Shown: positions 33,529-34,873 of the stretch, one piece after another
Position numbering within the stretch: the stretch's first letter is position 1
Layout: each line of letters starts with the position of its first letter
DNA from: Oehlia diaphana
Lineage: Eukaryota > Glomeromycota > Glomeromycetes > Glomerales > Glomeraceae
Direction: 5' to 3'
Length of the DNA stretch: 34,873 nucleotides
Assembly (NCBI GenBank): GCA_003833135.1
Contig: QZLH01000940.1
Span: 8,140 to 43,012, forward strand
Translations under genes and position numbers: made by a program
The notes under the pieces: generated by a model
Databases searched by the model: none
Told to the model about the DNA's origin: nothing
The model's input: only the letters and a program-made list of their open reading frames with translations

Positions 33529-33610
33529 GACTTAATTCTGGCCGAAATTATGCATTTTGCCAGGATTAACAGAAGTTTAAGAATGGAGAACTCCGGCCGG
33601 AATTAAGTTT
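33529..33610. repeat. Short inverted repeat, 20-bp arms
   Basis: ACTTAATTCTGGCCGAAATT (33529-33548) is mirrored, with a few mismatches, by AACTCCGGCCGGAATTAAGT (about 33589-33608). The loop is about 40 bases. Possibly a small MITE or hairpin. Confidence 0.5.
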
Positions 33611-33907
33611 ACCTATTTAAACTTTCAACCTCCACATTATTAAAACGACTTTAATTTCAGAACGTTAGTAATCATATAAAATTAAACTCCTTATTTCCAG
33701 CAAAAGATTACATCGGTGGATCTGATTACCCTATAATCATCGTGTTAATTTTGTATTACATAAAGTCATAGTAAGATTGGGACGAACATTAAAAAAATTT
33801 TTATTTGGTTTTGCTATAAAATAATTTGTTAAATACTTCTTTTAAGCCAAAAATATATAATATTGATAATATTGATAATATCCGTTATGGGATCTCATAA
33901 TTTCTGG

Positions 33908-33908
<1 letters not shown>

Positions 33909-33941
<33 letters not shown>
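33909..33941 (+). repeat. Poly-T tract
   Basis: About 33 consecutive T, followed shortly by a TATACAGTATA motif at 33955-33965. Confidence 0.9.
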
Positions 33942-33942
<1 letters not shown>

Positions 33943-34081
33943 TAAAATTGAAAGTATACAGTATATGTTTTACAATCAGTTCGACTGTAAGTCCCTATAA
34001 TGCGTACAATAAAATGAATGTGAATTAGTTATATGACTTGAAAAATATAAAAATTAGACAATTTTATAAAAGCTTTTTACT

Positions 34082-34170
34082 GGGGTGATCACCAGAATTT
34101 TCAATTTTTACCGGCACTATATTTTTTTAATGCTGGTGATCATCATAATTTCAGTCACCAGTGATACCCC
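34082..34170. repeat. Possible small inverted-repeat element
   Basis: GGGGTGATCACCAG at the left is imperfectly mirrored by CACCAGTGATACCCC at the right, with an additional CTGGTGATCATC inside. Symmetry is partial and no target duplication is visible. Confidence 0.35.
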
Positions 34171-34477
34171 CGGTGATAGTTAGAAAAATTCATTATTATA
34201 AAAAAAATTATTTAAGTATTCAACGAGTTTAAGATACTTTTAAATATATATTTTTTATTTACATTTTGTTTATTAAAGCATACTTACTTTCTATTAATTA
34301 GTACACACTAAAATTATTACTATGCAGGTGAGAAATGGGATTTTATTAGTGAAATGTGGTTTTTTTGAGTCTACTTTATGTTGAATAATTTAAGTTTCGC
34401 AAATGTAGATTTTTCTCAATTTATTATTTAGCCAATTATACGATTTTTTTTCCTTAGAAATAACGTATCATAATAGG

Positions 34478-34540
34478 ATACGGAAAAATGCACAATTCCG
34501 TATCTCTAAAAATATGGTTTGGATACGGAATTTGCACGGG
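34478..34540. repeat. GATACGGAA hairpin and direct repeats
   Basis: GATACGGAA (34478-34486) and TTCCGTATC (34496-34504) form a 9-bp-arm hairpin; GGATACGGAATTTGCACGG follows in direct orientation about 40 bases on. Remnant of a dispersed repeat; boundaries unclear. Confidence 0.45.
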
Positions 34541-34873
34541 ATTCATATGGAATTTACATGATTTGATCACTGATTTTATCACGAAATTTATACGATTTGG
34601 TCACTGAATTTACTATTTGTTATTGCAGTTTACTATATTTGTATTTACATAAATCTAATTTTACTTTATTAAATTAAATAAAAAATAAAAAATAAACAAA
34701 ATACAAATACATTACGAAAATTCCCTCCTTATTAAAACCACCTATTGCAACCAAAATTATCTATAAGTTCAGGTTCATTTGGAGTTAAACAACCTAAAAA
34801 AAAGAAACATAAGAACGTCTAACTTAATTGGAAACAAAAACTCTCCTCATATAGTATCTGCAATTGTCCAAGT

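Noticed and set aside
1..34873. tRNA, rRNA or LTR retrotransposon sequences
   Set aside because: I scanned for T-loop-like GGTTCRANNCC motifs, long direct terminal repeats and reverse-transcriptase motifs and saw none; a covariance search would be needed to exclude a diverged tRNA.

Overview
This is an extremely AT-rich, gene-poor eukaryotic window. Three things suggest a fungus: small GT-AG introns of about 63-91 nt in the one multi-exon gene, dense short inverted-repeat elements, and a dispersed family of small lineage-specific proteins. The style most resembles the nuclear genome of an arbuscular mycorrhizal fungus (Glomeromycotina, Rhizophagus-like). That assignment is an inference; no rRNA, tRNA or housekeeping marker confirms it.

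Coding content is sparse. Three paralogous one-exon genes lie on the minus strand at 677-1102, 19125-19502 and 29868-30290. They encode 125-141 residue basic proteins with a CxxC motif and a conserved 'AKFTLN..PCE' to 'LQKL' block. I do not recognise the family.

Between copies one and two sits a complete DNA transposon of about 5.6 kb (10707-16341). It has perfect 31-bp inner terminal inverted repeats, an 8-bp target-site duplication, repeated subterminal motifs, and one nine-exon minus-strand gene (15894 to 10884). That gene encodes, in order, an OTU-type cysteine protease domain with the catalytic Cys and His visible, an acidic repeat linker, a Cys/His zinc-finger-like segment, and a transposase core. 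The core has D, D, D..H..K..RN and E..FF motifs reminiscent of P-element/THAP9 transposases. One in-frame TGA falls inside the zinc-finger segment, and one exon junction is ambiguous. This element is the main candidate for an undescribed system.

Most of the rest is non-autonomous mobile DNA and its debris. There are two copies of a ~225-bp MITE with the same AGGACCC ends and 8-bp target duplications as the big element. There is a hAT-like MITE with a perfect 8-bp duplication (9888-10252), a fold-back plus tandem array (6640-7164), several elements ending CCYTATAA (2395, 22114, 7979, 24841), a 1.17-kb inverted-repeat structure (17588-18753), and other hairpins. Six copies of the palindromic 11-mer TATACAGTATA (or its TACTGTA form) are scattered through the window. 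They look like excision footprints of a Tc1/mariner-type element.

The remaining long stretches (parts of 1103-6233, 8206-9887, 16351-19124, 19503-29867 and 30291-34873) show no convincing genes. They hold AT-rich spacer, poly-T and polypyrimidine tracts, and a few small ORF remnants.
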